DNA from: Phaeosaccion multiseriatum
Lineage: Eukaryota; Ochrophyta, other classes
Reading direction: 5' to 3'
DNA: 64,000 nucleotides
Assembly (NCBI GenBank): GCA_965112735.1
Contig: OZ218955.1
Coordinates: forward strand, 1,736,001 to 1,800,000
In this document: one piece after another, positions 32,762-43,433 of the stretch
Layout of the letters: the number at the start of each line of letters is the position of its first letter
Numbering within the stretch: position 1 is the first letter of the stretch
Made by a program: the position numbers and the translations under genes
Notes under the pieces: generated by a model
Databases searched by the model: none
Told to the model about the DNA's origin: nothing
The model's input: only the letters and a program-made list of their open reading frames with translations

Positions 32762-33105
32762 CTAGTCACAGATCGCGCATTTTGTAGTCCAACGCTGGCG
32801 CGCCCATCGTGCTTCACCAACGTCTGTCGCCCCCTTTACGGTGGAGGCGAGCCCCTTTCGCGCGCCACGGTCACGAAACATGACGAAGCCCCCGAAGAGG
32901 ACGAAGATGCGCACACCCCCTTCGCCCCAGCCCACCTCCCGTTCACGTGGCTGAATCTCCTCATCTCGGGCTGGGTCAGCTTGCGGCCCGTCAACAGGCG
33001 CTCGGTGTGGCCCCCCAGCCAGTGGGTAAGGGGCGACGAGTGGGGGAGGAACAACATGGGGGTGGCGTGTGCGCTGAGAGGAAGGGGTCGCGGGGGTGGG
33101 CACAT
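32762..33105 (-). pseudogene. Possible decayed coding fragment spanning two frames
   Basis: On the minus strand, one frame reads SSPLTHWLGGHTERLLTGRK then LTQPEMRRFSHVNGRWAGAK from about 33,060 to 32,930. A second frame continues with RIFVLFGGFVMFRDRGARKG from about 32,910 and stops at 32762. Both halves look protein-like but need a frame change near 32,920 to join, suggesting a small decayed gene or an unrecognised intron. No family is recognised. A related CCCAGCCAGTGGGTA word occurs near 51,976. Confidence 0.2.
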
Positions 33106-33177
33106 GTTGTGGAGGTGTTGACAGCCTTGCCTTCCCCTGTGTGTCTAGTTCACTTACGTACGTTGTCTAGGAAAGAC

Positions 33178-36100
33178 AATGGGGGGAGGCAGCGAGATAA
33201 GCGTGAATCAGAGACCCATGTATCGCACTGAGCCAGTGCAAGGCCATTCGACAGCGTCGCTCTCGCTCCCGTTGATTGCACCGCTCGACGACTCGCGACA
33301 CGACACACGGGCGTTTCTCAATACACAGGCTTGTCCAAGAGAGCCCTTCAAGTTTTCCTCTCCGATATACACTTAGGCTATATCAGTTTTACGAAGTATT
33401 TCTAACTAGTGTGTGTACGTGTGTGCGTACGCCTAGAGCGCCTCCTACCTAGCCTGCCTCCTTACAAGAGCAAAGCCCCTACAATTTTTTTCCTCTCCCC
33501 CCCCACTCACACCTTGTCGAGGCAGCAGCACTCCCTGGGCCACACACGACCCATGGCGCCTCTCTCCAGAGCGTCCTCCGGCCCTAGAGAAGCATCGCCT
33601 CTTTCGCACCGCTCGCACTGTTCACTCTCCCGCCGCCATGCAACGCTGCTCCACGTGATGTTCCATGGCACCTCGCTCTCGATGCGCGACGCCTTCCCGC
33701 CCATCTCGTCCGTGCGTCTCGGCCCGAATGATGGTCGTCCCTCGTCGCGTCTCAGCCCTTTCAGCTCATTTCCTCCGCCATGCTCTCCCACGCTTCGCAG
33801 CCCACACTCCAGGGCCTCTTCAGTGGCGGCATCCCCCTCTCCTTGCCGAAGGTCGGATCGGTCCTTCGCATCAGGTCCAGTGCGCTTTGAGATCTGAAGA
33901 AGGCTGCTGCTGCGTCTCTGAGCCGCTGCTCAATCTCAGGGCCCAGTCCCTTCCGCCGTGCCGCAGCCAAGGCCTTGTCAACCGAGGCGTCGGCCGAGAG
34001 GAGCTGCCGTGCAATGCCGCGATGATTCATGTAGATGGCGGCAAGCAGTGGGGTGACGCCGTTCGATCTCTGGGCATCGATCGGGGATCTGGCAGAGATG
34101 AGACGAGCGACGACAACCTCGTGACCATTTTGAGCAGCAAGGTGGAGGGGTGTTACACCATCGCTGGTCGCTTTGTCCACCCTCGCTCCTGCAGAGAGAA
34201 GCCGCTCCACCACGGCCTCGTGACCTCCATGAGCAGCAAGGTGGAGGGGTGTTGCACCGTCAGTTCTCCCTATCTCCACTTCTGCTCCTGCAGAGAGAAG
34301 CCGCTCCACCACGGCCTCGTGACCTTCTTGAGCAGCAAGGTGGAGGGGTGTTACACCATCGTTGTCCACTGTCTCCACCTTTGCTCCTGCAGAGAGAAGC
34401 CGCTCCACCACGGCCTCGCGACCTTCTTCAGCAGCAAGGTGGAGGGGCGTTCTACCATCGTTGTCCACTGTCTCCACCTTTGCTCCTGCAGAGAGAAGCC
34501 GCTCCACCACGGCCTCGTGACCTTCTTCAGCAGCAAGGTGGAGGGGTGTTGCACCATCGTTGCCCGCTGTCTCCACCTTTGCCCCCTCCGCTAGAAGCCG
34601 CTCCACCACGGCCTCGTGACCTCCATGAGCAGCAATGTGGAGGGGCGTTGCACCATGTTTGTTCGTTTTCTCCACCTTTGCTCCTGCAGAGAGAAGCCGC
34701 TCCACCACGGCCTCGTGACCTTCTTGAGCAGCGATCATGAGGGGAGTCCAGCTGTTGTTGGGCCTAGCCTCCACGTTCGCATTCTCATCGAGGAGCTGCT
34801 CCACCACGGACGCATGACCGTTCTTCGAGGCTGCCCAAAGCGGAGTCACGCCCTGGTCATCAGCCTTGTCGATGTTGGCATTGGCCCTGATGAGCCGCTG
34901 TACCACGCTCTCATGCCCTTTTTGGGACGCCACGAAGAGTGGAGTCCTTCCGATGTTGTCTACGTTGTTCACATCCGCGTCCGCTGCAATGAGCTGCTCC
35001 ACGACAGAAGTGTGCCCATTCTGAGAAGCCAGCCAGATCGCAGTCAATCCCTCATTATCAGCAGCATTGACACTGGCCCCCGCCGGAAGGAGCTGTTGCA
35101 CAGTTGTGAAGTGTCCTTTAGCGGCAGCCACAATCAAAGGCGTCACACCTTCGGAAGAAAATTGGTCTACACCGGCCCCGACATTCAACAACCGCCTCAC
35201 CACCTCGTTGTGGCCCGACCAGCTAGCCGCTATCAATGGCGTGTCCCCGGTCGGCCCTCCCCCGGTGCTGAAGGAGGCACCCTCCTGCAGCAGAAGGTCA
35301 ACGACATCCAGCCGATCGTATCTCGCAGCCCATATCATAGCCGTAACGCCATCTTCGTCGACAGGCTTCTCCAAGATGACTTTGCCGTGCTTGGCGACGA
35401 GCTTCCTAACCAGCGCTCTCACAGTGGAGAGGCTTTCCATTCCAACGACGGCCTGATAGAGTCGTTGCATCTTGGGGGGGGGGAGTCAAGCGGGGAGAGT
35501 TCGGGAGAGAAGGCAGTGAGGGAGACAAAGCAAAGGTGGGGAATGGATCGCGCTGAGTACACTGGACGTGTGGAGAAGCATTCCTTCAAGAGTCTGACAC
35601 ACACTCCTCTGATACATTGTCATCCGCTTACGCTGGGCTCGCTCCCCTTCGAGAGGGAGACTCATTTCCGCTCGCTACCCTCACATTATCAACCTTGCTC
35701 CTACGACGGGTCACCGAGCGAGCCCCTGCTGTGCCTTACCTCGGGTGCTCTGGCCCGCTGCGGCATGGTGAGGATGGCTTGGCCTGTCGATCCCCAGCCT
35801 CTCGCAGGAGAGGGCGAGAGCGGGGGGAAGAGAAAATCGGGGGAACCAAGCAGGCGATGCCCGTCCCCCTCAGACGTGTCGCACGAAGACTGTCGGGGAA
35901 GGAGGGCTCCCTCGCCGCGTTGTCCTCACAGCCTGTCACGGTCCTTTCTTCTTACTCTCTGTACAAGGAGAGGCCAACGCGGCGCTAAGCTAGGTGAGAG
36001 CGGAGGGGAACCAAGCCGACCCCTTCCTGACTTAAGACAAGCCCCTCCTCCCCAGGCGTGCCCCACTACAAGTGAAGAGTAAGGAGGGCTCTCTCAATAG

Positions 36101-36283
36101 CTTGCCACGCTCTGCCTATCAGGGTCCTTTCCCTTTGCTACATATTCCCGCATAGAAATGAAGAGGCGTCAGAGACACGGAGCCCAGAATATGTCAATGG
36201 CCCAGGCGTAGGCAGCCATTTTTTCAGCGGGGTTGTGGCTCCTTCCTCTAATTCACTTACATCTATCTGTCTGATGCCTTTCA
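33178..36283. repeat. Segmental tandem duplication, unit 1 (contains ankyrin gene A)
   Basis: First of three related units. It starts CAATGGGGGGAGGCAGCGAG and carries a leader block with CACTGAGCCAGTGCAAGGCC and CACGGGCGTTTCTCAATACA. Next come the ankyrin gene, then a spacer with CGCTTACGCTGGGCTCGC and CGGGGAAGGAGGGCTCCCTC. The same order recurs at 36,284-40,634 and 40,634-43,303. Boundaries are set by where homology to the other units starts and stops. Confidence 0.85.
33761..35470 (-). CDS. Ankyrin-repeat protein A, intronless
   Basis: Single frame of 569 residues, ATG at 35470 (MQRLYQAVVGMESLSTVRAL), TGA at 33763-33761. I count about 14 ankyrin repeats from residue about 40 to 490. Repeats 7-13 are nearly identical (GATPLHLAAEEGHEAVVERL, LSAGAKVET), while repeats 1-6 and the last are more diverged. 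The C-terminal tail (LGPEIEQRLRDAAAAFFRSQ, then SALDLMRRTDPTFGKERG) is shared with paralogues B and C. Ankyrin arrays are protein-binding scaffolds with no catalytic role visible here. First of three tandem paralogues on the same strand. Confidence 0.88.
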   Translation of the reverse strand: MQRLYQAVVGMESLSTVRALVRKLVAKHGKVILEKPVDEDGVTAMIWAARYDRLDVVDLLLQEGASFSTGGGPTGDTPLIAASWSGHNEVVRRLLNVGAGVDQFSSEGVTPLIVAAAKGHFTTVQQLLPAGASVNAADNEGLTAIWLASQNGHTSVVEQLIAADADVNNVDNIGRTPLFVASQKGHESVVQRLIRANANIDKADDQGVTPLWAASKNGHASVVEQLLDENANVEARPNNSWTPLMIAAQEGHEAVVERLLSAGAKVEKTNKHGATPLHIAAHGGHEAVVERLLAEGAKVETAGNDGATPLHLAAEEGHEAVVERLLSAGAKVETVDNDGRTPLHLAAEEGREAVVERLLSAGAKVETVDNDGVTPLHLAAQEGHEAVVERLLSAGAEVEIGRTDGATPLHLAAHGGHEAVVERLLSAGARVDKATSDGVTPLHLAAQNGHEVVVARLISARSPIDAQRSNGVTPLLAAIYMNHRGIARQLLSADASVDKALAAARRKGLGPEIEQRLRDAAAAFFRSQSALDLMRRTDPTFGKERGMPPLKRPWSVGCEAWESMAEEMS

Positions 36284-36880
36284 CAATGGGGGGTGGCCGC
36301 GAGACAGGCGTGACTCGGTGACCTATGGATCGCACTGAGCCAGTGCAAGGCCATTCCACAGCATCGCTCTCGCTCCCGTTGATTGCACCGCTCGACGACT
36401 CGCGACACGACACACGGGCGTTTCTCAATACACAGGCTTGTCCAAGAGAGCCCTTCAAGTTTTGCTCTCGGATATACACTTCTCTGCGACGTGTAGCGGC
36501 TATATCAGTTTTACGAAGTATTTCTAACTAGTGTGTGTGTACGTGTGTGCGTACGCCTAGAGCGCCTCCTACCTAGCCTGCCCCCCTCCTTAGAAGAGCA
36601 AAACCCCTGCGAAGTCTGCAGGTCCATGCACCAACCCCCCCACTCACACTTTGTCGAGGCAGCAGCACTCCCTGGGCCACACACGACCCATGGCGCCTCT
36701 CTCCAGAGCGTCCTTTAGCCCTAGAGAAGCACCGCCTGTTTCGCACCGCTCGCGCTGTTCACTCTCCCGCCGCCATGCACCGCTCCTCTATGTGATGTTC
36801 CATGATACCTCGCTCTCGATGCATGAAGCTTTCCCGCCCATCTCGTCCGTGCGTCTCGGCCCGAAGGATTGTCGGCCATG

Positions 36881-38426
36881 TGTACAGACGAGCACGAGTG
36901 ACGCGTCATGTGTTGCCCAGTGCTTATGGGGGAGGAAGTTGGGTGAGTGATTGCAGCAAGCATTCCCTCCAACAGCCCGTCTTTCCCTCTAGGTAGCTAC
37001 CCCCCCTCTACCTTCTTCGTCTCCTCACGGGCGGCTATTACGTCTGGGCTTTGGGGGCGGGGAGGGAGAGTTCATTGAGGGAAGACGGCCTCGCGTCCTG
37101 ACGTGCTCAGTTGCTCAGTTGTCAGTGGTCAACAAGTTAGTCCTCAGTGGCCTCTTACTAAGTCTCAATGCCCTCTTACCACTGTGCCCTGCGCACTGTG
37201 CTTGTATGAGCGCAATCAGAATCCCCTCCCATCGAGACTGAACTGAGACTGAAACTGCTGGAACGGTAGGCCCCTCCAAGTCCTGACCCCTTTCCTCCCC
37301 CAAGAGTAAGGCCTTAAGGTTTGTAGCAGTAATGCAAACTAACGCGAGCACCAGCATCCATGCTACTTAGCTTCTTTAGTTGCACGCGAGAAAGCTGAGG
37401 ACGCAAGAGCTGCTGTTAAGTCAATGCTTGGCACTTGCTTGGCGTCGACACGCCCCAAGTCCTGACCTGACCCTTCCAGAGGCCTACAGAGGTGTACGTG
37501 AGGACTAACCAAAGGCCTACATAAGGGTCTGCAGACGCTTACGTAAGCCCCATAGAAGTCCTCTTGCCTCTCCCGTGGGTCGGTGACCGAGTTCGTTTGC
37601 CACTTTTTCAAGTGAAGATGGATAGGACGATCCACGACAGACATGCGCTGATGATTACGTTGTAGCGAAGTGGTAATCTAGCCGGTAGGAGGCCTTTGTG
37701 AAGACGGTAGGAACCAATGGAGGGTGCAGCGGTGGCTCACAAGACTCTGCTCGATGACGGGAGTGAGTGAGGTGAGTGTGAGTGAGTGAGTGAGTGAGTG
37801 AGTGAGTGAGTGAGTGAGTGAGTGAGTGAGCATGAGTGAGTGGCTTGCCTTTGCCTCCACACGAGCACAGCACCCCACTGCTGGCATCACCTTCGCGTAT
37901 GCGCTTGTGCCGGAGATCGGGGGAATTGTGCCCCCTCCAATCTACGACCACTTGGGCTGTGTGTTACTATGTGGTTTATCTGGGGCGCAGCCCCCCTCCA
38001 ATCTACGACCAATTGCTGTGCCCGCCTGCGGCGCCCGACCCAAGAGCCTTATGGGCATGGCATATCGTATCTCGATTTTGGAATGCCTCCGCCCACCCGA
38101 GCGAGCGGAACTGCCGATGTGCGTCGTACCCAAAGAAAGTCCTTCGCCTCACAAGCTCAAGCACTGTTTTGAACCTATTTGCTAGCTACCCCAGTGTGAA
38201 TCCCAGCCCCCCCCCCTCCCAACCCCATTCCTTTTGCTTCGCTCCCAAAGTCATTCCCGCCAAGTCGATCTGAATGTGCTCTAGACGGTGCCTCTCACAC
38301 ATCGCATCGTGGTATGCCCATACCCCCCATGGCCTGACTGGTGCAAACGAGCGAGAGCAATCCTCTTTAGTCTCAGTCGTTGTCCCCCCCCCATCTCGCA
38401 TTCGCCCAGGCCCCCTTCTCTTGACT
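36881..38426. other. Unit-2-specific insertion of about 1.5 kb, no supported gene
   Basis: Present only in the middle duplication unit. It holds a (GAGT)n run at 37,763-37,830, a CTCCAATCTACGACCA word repeated about 59 bp apart (about 37,936 and 37,995), and a GCTTACGTAAGC palindrome near 37,539. The flanks were compared by eye and no clear terminal inverted repeats or target-site duplication were found. It is an insertion here or a deletion in the other two units. Confidence 0.6.
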
Positions 38427-39848
38427 TCAGCTCATTTCCTCCGCCATACTCTCCCACGCCTCGCTCCCGACACTCCAGGGCCCCTCCAGCGGCGGCATCC
38501 CCCTCTCCTTGCCGAAGGTCGGATCGGTCCTTAGCATCAGGTCCAGTGCGCTTTGAGATCTGAAGAAGGCTGCTGCTGCGTCTCTGAGCCGCTGCTCAAT
38601 CTCGGGGCCCAGTCCATTCCGCCGTGCCGCAGCCAAGGCCTTGTCAACCGAGGCATCGACCGAGAGGAGCTGCCGTGCAATGATGTGATGATTGTTGTAG
38701 ATGGCGGCAAGCAGTGGGGTGACGCCGTTCGATCTCTGGGCATCGATCGGGGATCCGGCAGAGATGAGACGAGCGACGACAGCCTCGTGACCTTGTTGAG
38801 CAGCAAGGTGGAGGGGTGTTACACCATTGTTGATCGCTGTCTCCACCTTTGCTCCCGTAGAGAGAAGCCGCTCCACCACCGCCTTGCGACCTTCTTGGGC
38901 AGCAACGTGGAGGGGTGTTGCACCATCGTTGGCCGCTGTCTCCACCTTTGCTCCCTTTGAGAGAAGCCGCTCCACCACGGCATCGTGACCTCCAAAAGCA
39001 GCAAGGTAGAGGGGTGTTGCACCATGGTTGTCCGCTGTCTCCACCTTTGCTCCTGCAGAGAGAAGCCGCTCCACCACGGCCTCGTGACCTTCTTGAGCAG
39101 CGATCATGAGGGGAGTCCAGCTGTTGTTGGGCCTAGCCTCCACGTTCGCATTCTCATCGAGGAGCTGCTCCACCACGGACGCATGACCGTGCTTCGAGGC
39201 TGCCCAAAGCGGAGTCACGCCCTGGTCATCAGCCTTGTCGATGTTGGCATTGGCCCTGATGAGCCGCTGTACCACGCTCTCATGCCCTTTTTGGGACGCC
39301 ATTAGGAGTGGAGTCCTTCCGATGTTGTCTACTTTGTTCACATCCGCGTCCGCTGCAATGAGCTGCTCTACGACGGAGGTGTGCCCATTGTGAGATGCCA
39401 TCCAGATCGAAGTAACTCCCTCATTATCAGCAGCATTGACACCGGCCCCCGCCGGAAGGAGCTGCTGCACAGTTGTGAAGTGCCCTTCAGCGGCAGCCAC
39501 AATCAAAGGCGTCATCCCGTTGAGAGCGGCTTGGTCTACATCGGTCCCGACATTCAACAGCCGCCTCACCACTTCGTTGTGCCCCCGCCGGCTAGCCGCT
39601 ACCAATGGCGTGGTCCCGTGCGACCCTCCCCCGGTGCTGAAGGAGGCACCCTCCTGCAGCAGAAGGTCAACGACATCCAGCCGACCGCAAACCGCAGCAC
39701 ATATCATAGCCGTAAGGCCTTCTTCATCGACAGGCTTCTCCAAGATCGCTTTGCCGTGCTTGGCGGTGAGCTTCCTAACCAGCGCTCTCACAGTGGAGAG
39801 GTTTTCCATTCCAACGATGGCCCGATGGAGTCGTTGCGTCTTGTCCAT
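38427..39848 (-). CDS. Ankyrin-repeat protein B, intronless
   Basis: Single frame of 473 residues, ATG at 39848 (MDKTQRLHRAIVGMENLSTV), TGA at 38429-38427. A longer upstream in-frame extension begins at a GTG and is not conserved, so the ATG aligned with the start of gene A is chosen. It has about 11 ankyrin repeats, fewer than A (14) and C (13); the missing ones come from the near-identical central block. The C-terminal tail matches A and C. Confidence 0.86.
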   Translation of the reverse strand: MDKTQRLHRAIVGMENLSTVRALVRKLTAKHGKAILEKPVDEEGLTAMICAAVCGRLDVVDLLLQEGASFSTGGGSHGTTPLVAASRRGHNEVVRRLLNVGTDVDQAALNGMTPLIVAAAEGHFTTVQQLLPAGAGVNAADNEGVTSIWMASHNGHTSVVEQLIAADADVNKVDNIGRTPLLMASQKGHESVVQRLIRANANIDKADDQGVTPLWAASKHGHASVVEQLLDENANVEARPNNSWTPLMIAAQEGHEAVVERLLSAGAKVETADNHGATPLYLAAFGGHDAVVERLLSKGAKVETAANDGATPLHVAAQEGRKAVVERLLSTGAKVETAINNGVTPLHLAAQQGHEAVVARLISAGSPIDAQRSNGVTPLLAAIYNNHHIIARQLLSVDASVDKALAAARRNGLGPEIEQRLRDAAAAFFRSQSALDLMLRTDPTFGKERGMPPLEGPWSVGSEAWESMAEEMS

Positions 39849-40633
39849 GCGAGCAGCGTTAGGGAGAGAAGACAAGTGAGGGCGACAAGCGAAGGTGGAG
39901 AATGGCGAATCGGACTCAGTACACTGGACTGGAGGAGCATTCCGCAAACACTCCTCCCACACGTTGTCATCCGCTTACGCTGGGCGCGCTCCCCTTCGAA
40001 AGGGAGACTCATTTCCGCTCGCTACCCTCACATTATCAGCCTTGCTCCTACGACGGGTCACCGAGCGAGCCCCTGCTGTGCCTTACCTCGGGTGCTCTGG
40101 CCCGCTGCGGCATGGTGAGGATGGCTTGGCCTGTCGCTCCCCAGCCTCTCGCAGGAGAGGGTGAGAGCGGGGGGAAGAGAAAATCGGGGGAACCAAGCAG
40201 GCGATGCCCGTCCCCCTCAGACGTGTCGCACGAAGAGTGTCGGGGAAGGAGGGCTCCCTCGCCGCGTTGTCCTCACAGCCTGTCACGGTCCTTTCTTCTT
40301 ACTCTCTGTACAAGGAGAGGCCAACGCGGCGCTAAGCTAGGTGAGAGCGGAGGGGAACCAAGCCGACCCCTTCCTGACTTAAGACAAGCCCCTCCTCCCC
40401 AGGCGTGCCCCACTACAAGTGAAGAGTAAGGAGGGCTCTCTCAATAGCTTGCCACGCTCTGCCTATCAGGGTCCTTTCCCTTTGCTACATATTCCCGCAT
40501 AGAAATGAAGAGGCGTCAGAGACACGGAGCCCAGAATATGTCAATGGCCCAGGCGTAGGCAGCCATTTTTTCAGCGGGGTTGTGGCTCCTTCCTCTAATT
40601 CACTTACATCTATCTGTCTGATGCCTTTCACAA

Positions 40634-43303
40634 TGGGGGGAGGCAGCGAGATAAGCGTGAATCAGAGACCCATGTATCGCACTGAGCCAGTGCAAGGCCA
40701 TTCGACAGCGTCGCTCTCGCTCCCGTTGATTGCACCTCTCGCTTGACGACTCGCGACACGACACACGGGCGTTTCTCAATACACAGGCTTGTCCAAGAGA
40801 GCCCTTCAAGTTTTCCTTTCGGATATATACTTCTCTGCGACGTGTAGGGGCTATATCATTTTAATTTCTAACTAGTGTGTGTGCGTGTGTGTGTACGTGT
40901 GCGTACGCCTAGAGCGCCTCCTACCTAGCCTGCCCCCCTCCTTAGAGGAGCAAAACCCCTACGAAGTCTGCAGATCCATGCACCAACCCCCCCACTCACA
41001 CCTTGTCGAGGCAGCAGCACTCCCTGGGCCACACACATGGCGCCTCTCTCCAGAGCGTCCTCAGGCCCTAGAAAAGCACCACCTCTTTCGCACCGCTCGC
41101 GCTGTTCACTCTCCCGCCGCCATGCACCGCTGCTCTATGTGATGTTGCATGGTACCTCGATCTCAATGCGTAAAGCTTTCCCGCCCATCTCGCCCGTGCG
41201 TCTCGGCCCGAATGATGGTCGTCCCTCGTCACGTCTCAGCCCTTTCAGCTCATCTCCTCCGCCATGCTCTCCCACGCCTCGCAGCCCACACTCCAAGGCC
41301 TCTTCAGTGGCGGCATCCCCCTCTCCTTGCCGAAGGTCGGATCGGTCCTTCGCATCAGGTCTAGTGCGCTTTGAGATCTGAAGAAGGCTGCTGCTGCCTC
41401 TCTGAGCCGCTGCTCAATCTCACGGCCCAGTCCATTCCGCCGTGCCGCAGCCAAGGCCTTGTCAACCGAGGCATCGGCCGAGAGGAGCTGCCGCATAATG
41501 CCGTGATGATCGTTGTAGATGGCGAGAAGCAGTGGGGTGAAGCCGTTCGACCTCCGTGCATCGATCGGGGATCTGGCAGAGATGAGACGAGCGACGACAA
41601 CCTCGTGACCATTTTGAGCAGCAAGGTGGAGGGGTGTTACACCATCGTCGTACACTGTCTCCACGATTGCTCCTGCAGAGAGAAACCGCTCCACCACGGC
41701 CTCGTGACCTTTTCCAGCAGCAAGGTGGAGGGGTGTTACACCATCGTTGTCCGCTGTCTCCACCTTTGCTCCTGCAGAGAGAAGCCGCTCCACCACTGCC
41801 TCCTGACCTTCTTGAGCAGCAATGTGGAGGGGTGTTACACCATCGTTGGCCGCTGTCTCCACCTTTGCTCCTGCAGAGAGAAGCCGCTCCACGACGGCCT
41901 CGTGACCTTCTTGAGCAGCAAAGTGGAGGGGCTTTGCACCATCTTTCTCCGCTGTCTCCACCTTTGCTCCTGCAGAGAGAAGGCGCTTAACCACGGCGTC
42001 GTGACCTTCTTGAGCGGCAAAGTGTAGAGGAGTGGCGCCCTCGGGGTGAGACGCGAGTACGTCCGCCCCTGCAGCCAAAAGGAACTTCACCACGGCCAAA
42101 TACCCTCTGAGAGCAGCGATCATGAGAGGAGTAAAGCCCCCATCGCTCCTGGCATGCACGTTGGCATGCTCATCGAGGAGCTGCTGCACGATGGACGCAT
42201 GCCCGCCCTCCGAGGCTACCCACAGTGAAGTGAAGCCACTCTCATCAGCCCTTTCGATGTTGGCGTTGGCCCCGATCAGCCGCTGTACCACGCTCCCATG
42301 GCCGCTTTGGGACGCCATTAGGAGTGGAGTCCTTCCCATGTTGTCTACTTTGTTCACATCCGCGCCCGCTGCAATGAGCTGCTCTACGACGGAGGTGTGC
42401 CCATTGTGAGATGCCATCCAGATCGAAGTACATTCCTCATTATCAGCAGTATTGACACGGGCCCCCGCCGCAAGGAGCTGCTGCACAATAATGAAGTGCC
42501 CTTCAACGGCAGCCACAATCAAAGGCGTCATCCCGTCGAGAGCGGCTTGGTCTACATCGGCCCCAACGTCCAACAGCCGCCTCACCACCTCGTTGTATCC
42601 CGACCCGCTAGCCTCTATCAATGGCGTGGTCCCGTGCGACCCTCCCCCGGTGCTGAGAGAAGCCCCCTCCTGCAGCAGAAGGTCAACGACATCCAGTCGA
42701 TCGTATCTCACGGCCCATATCGTAGCCGTAGAGACGTCTTCGTCGACAGGCTTCTCCAAGATCGCTTTGCCGTGCTTGGCGACGAGCTTCCTAACCAGCG
42801 CTCTCACAGTGGAGAGGCTTTCCATTCCAGTGATGGCCTGATAGAGTCGTTGCATCTTGCTTGTCCATGCGAGCAGCGTTTGGGAGAAAAGACAATGAGG
42901 GCGGTAAGCAAATGGTGGGTAATGGATCGCGCTCAGTACACTGGACTGGAGGAGCATTCCTTCAAGAGCCTAGTGCAAACACTCCTCCCACACGTTGCCA
43001 TCCGCTTACGCTGGGCGCCCTCCCCTTCGAAAGGGAGATTCATTTCCGCTCGCTACCCTCACATTATCCACCTTGCTCCTACGACAATTCACCGAGCGAG
43101 CCCCTGCTGTGCCTTACCTCGGGTGCTTTGGCCTCCTGCGACATGGTGAGGATGGCTTGGCCTGTCGCTCCCCAGCCTCTCGCTGGAGAGGGCGAGAGCG
43201 GGGGGAAGAGAAAATCGGGGGAACCAAGCAGGCGATGCCCGTCCCCCTCAGGCGTGTCGCACGAAGAGTGTCGGGGAAGGAGGGCTCCCTCGCCGCCTTG
43301 TCA
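40634..43303. repeat. Segmental tandem duplication, unit 3 (contains ankyrin gene C, truncated right end)
   Basis: The leader block at 40,634-41,215 and the ankyrin gene are complete. The spacer (42,995-43,303) ends abruptly after CGGGGAAGGAGGGCTCCCTC, where units 1 and 2 continue for about 350 bp more. The right edge at about 43,303 is the end of the array; unique sequence leading to the SAC3-like gene starts there. Confidence 0.83.
41245..42855 (-). CDS. Ankyrin-repeat protein C, intronless
   Basis: Single frame of 536 residues from the ATG at 42855 (MQRLYQAITGMESLSTVRAL), aligned with the start of gene A; TGA at 41247-41245. An in-frame ATG at 42957 would add 34 residues not found in A or B. 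It has about 13 ankyrin repeats. Repeats 6-7 (GFTSLWVASEGGH, GFTPLMIAALRGY) are diverged from those of A and B, and the shared tail begins LGREIEQRLREAAAAFFRSQ. It is a scaffold-type protein with no catalytic motif. Confidence 0.87.
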   Translation of the reverse strand: MQRLYQAITGMESLSTVRALVRKLVAKHGKAILEKPVDEDVSTATIWAVRYDRLDVVDLLLQEGASLSTGGGSHGTTPLIEASGSGYNEVVRRLLDVGADVDQAALDGMTPLIVAAVEGHFIIVQQLLAAGARVNTADNEECTSIWMASHNGHTSVVEQLIAAGADVNKVDNMGRTPLLMASQSGHGSVVQRLIGANANIERADESGFTSLWVASEGGHASIVQQLLDEHANVHARSDGGFTPLMIAALRGYLAVVKFLLAAGADVLASHPEGATPLHFAAQEGHDAVVKRLLSAGAKVETAEKDGAKPLHFAAQEGHEAVVERLLSAGAKVETAANDGVTPLHIAAQEGQEAVVERLLSAGAKVETADNDGVTPLHLAAGKGHEAVVERFLSAGAIVETVYDDGVTPLHLAAQNGHEVVVARLISARSPIDARRSNGFTPLLLAIYNDHHGIMRQLLSADASVDKALAAARRNGLGREIEQRLREAAAAFFRSQSALDLMRRTDPTFGKERGMPPLKRPWSVGCEAWESMAEEMS

Positions 43304-43433
43304 CGGTAAAAACATAAATACAATGGCCCTCCCCTCCCTCCTGCGTGTCCTTGACGGTTGGTCCTCTGCTCACAGATGGAAAGCAATTTTTTATTTTTTT
43401 CTCCCATTGTTTTCCTCCCTTTCCTCCTCTTCA

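Larger units (their letters stand above)
36284..40634. repeat. Segmental tandem duplication, unit 2 (contains ankyrin gene B and an extra 1.5 kb)
   Basis: The leader block at 36,284-36,880 matches 33,178-33,735 and 40,634-41,215. About 1.5 kb of unit-specific sequence follows, then homology resumes near 38,425 in the gene C-terminus. The spacer at 39,963-40,634 matches 35,616-36,283 almost base for base. Confidence 0.85.

Noticed and set aside
34080-34740. CRISPR-like array of regular repeats
   Set aside because: The approximately 99-bp period is the ankyrin repeat at DNA level, in one open frame, in a eukaryotic genome.
33665-36082. Plus-strand open frames across the ankyrin genes (His-Leu-Cys-Ser-Cys-Arg-Glu repeats)
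   Set aside because: They are antisense shadows of the ankyrin coding repeats; the minus-strand frames carry the full TPLH/A.GH consensus.
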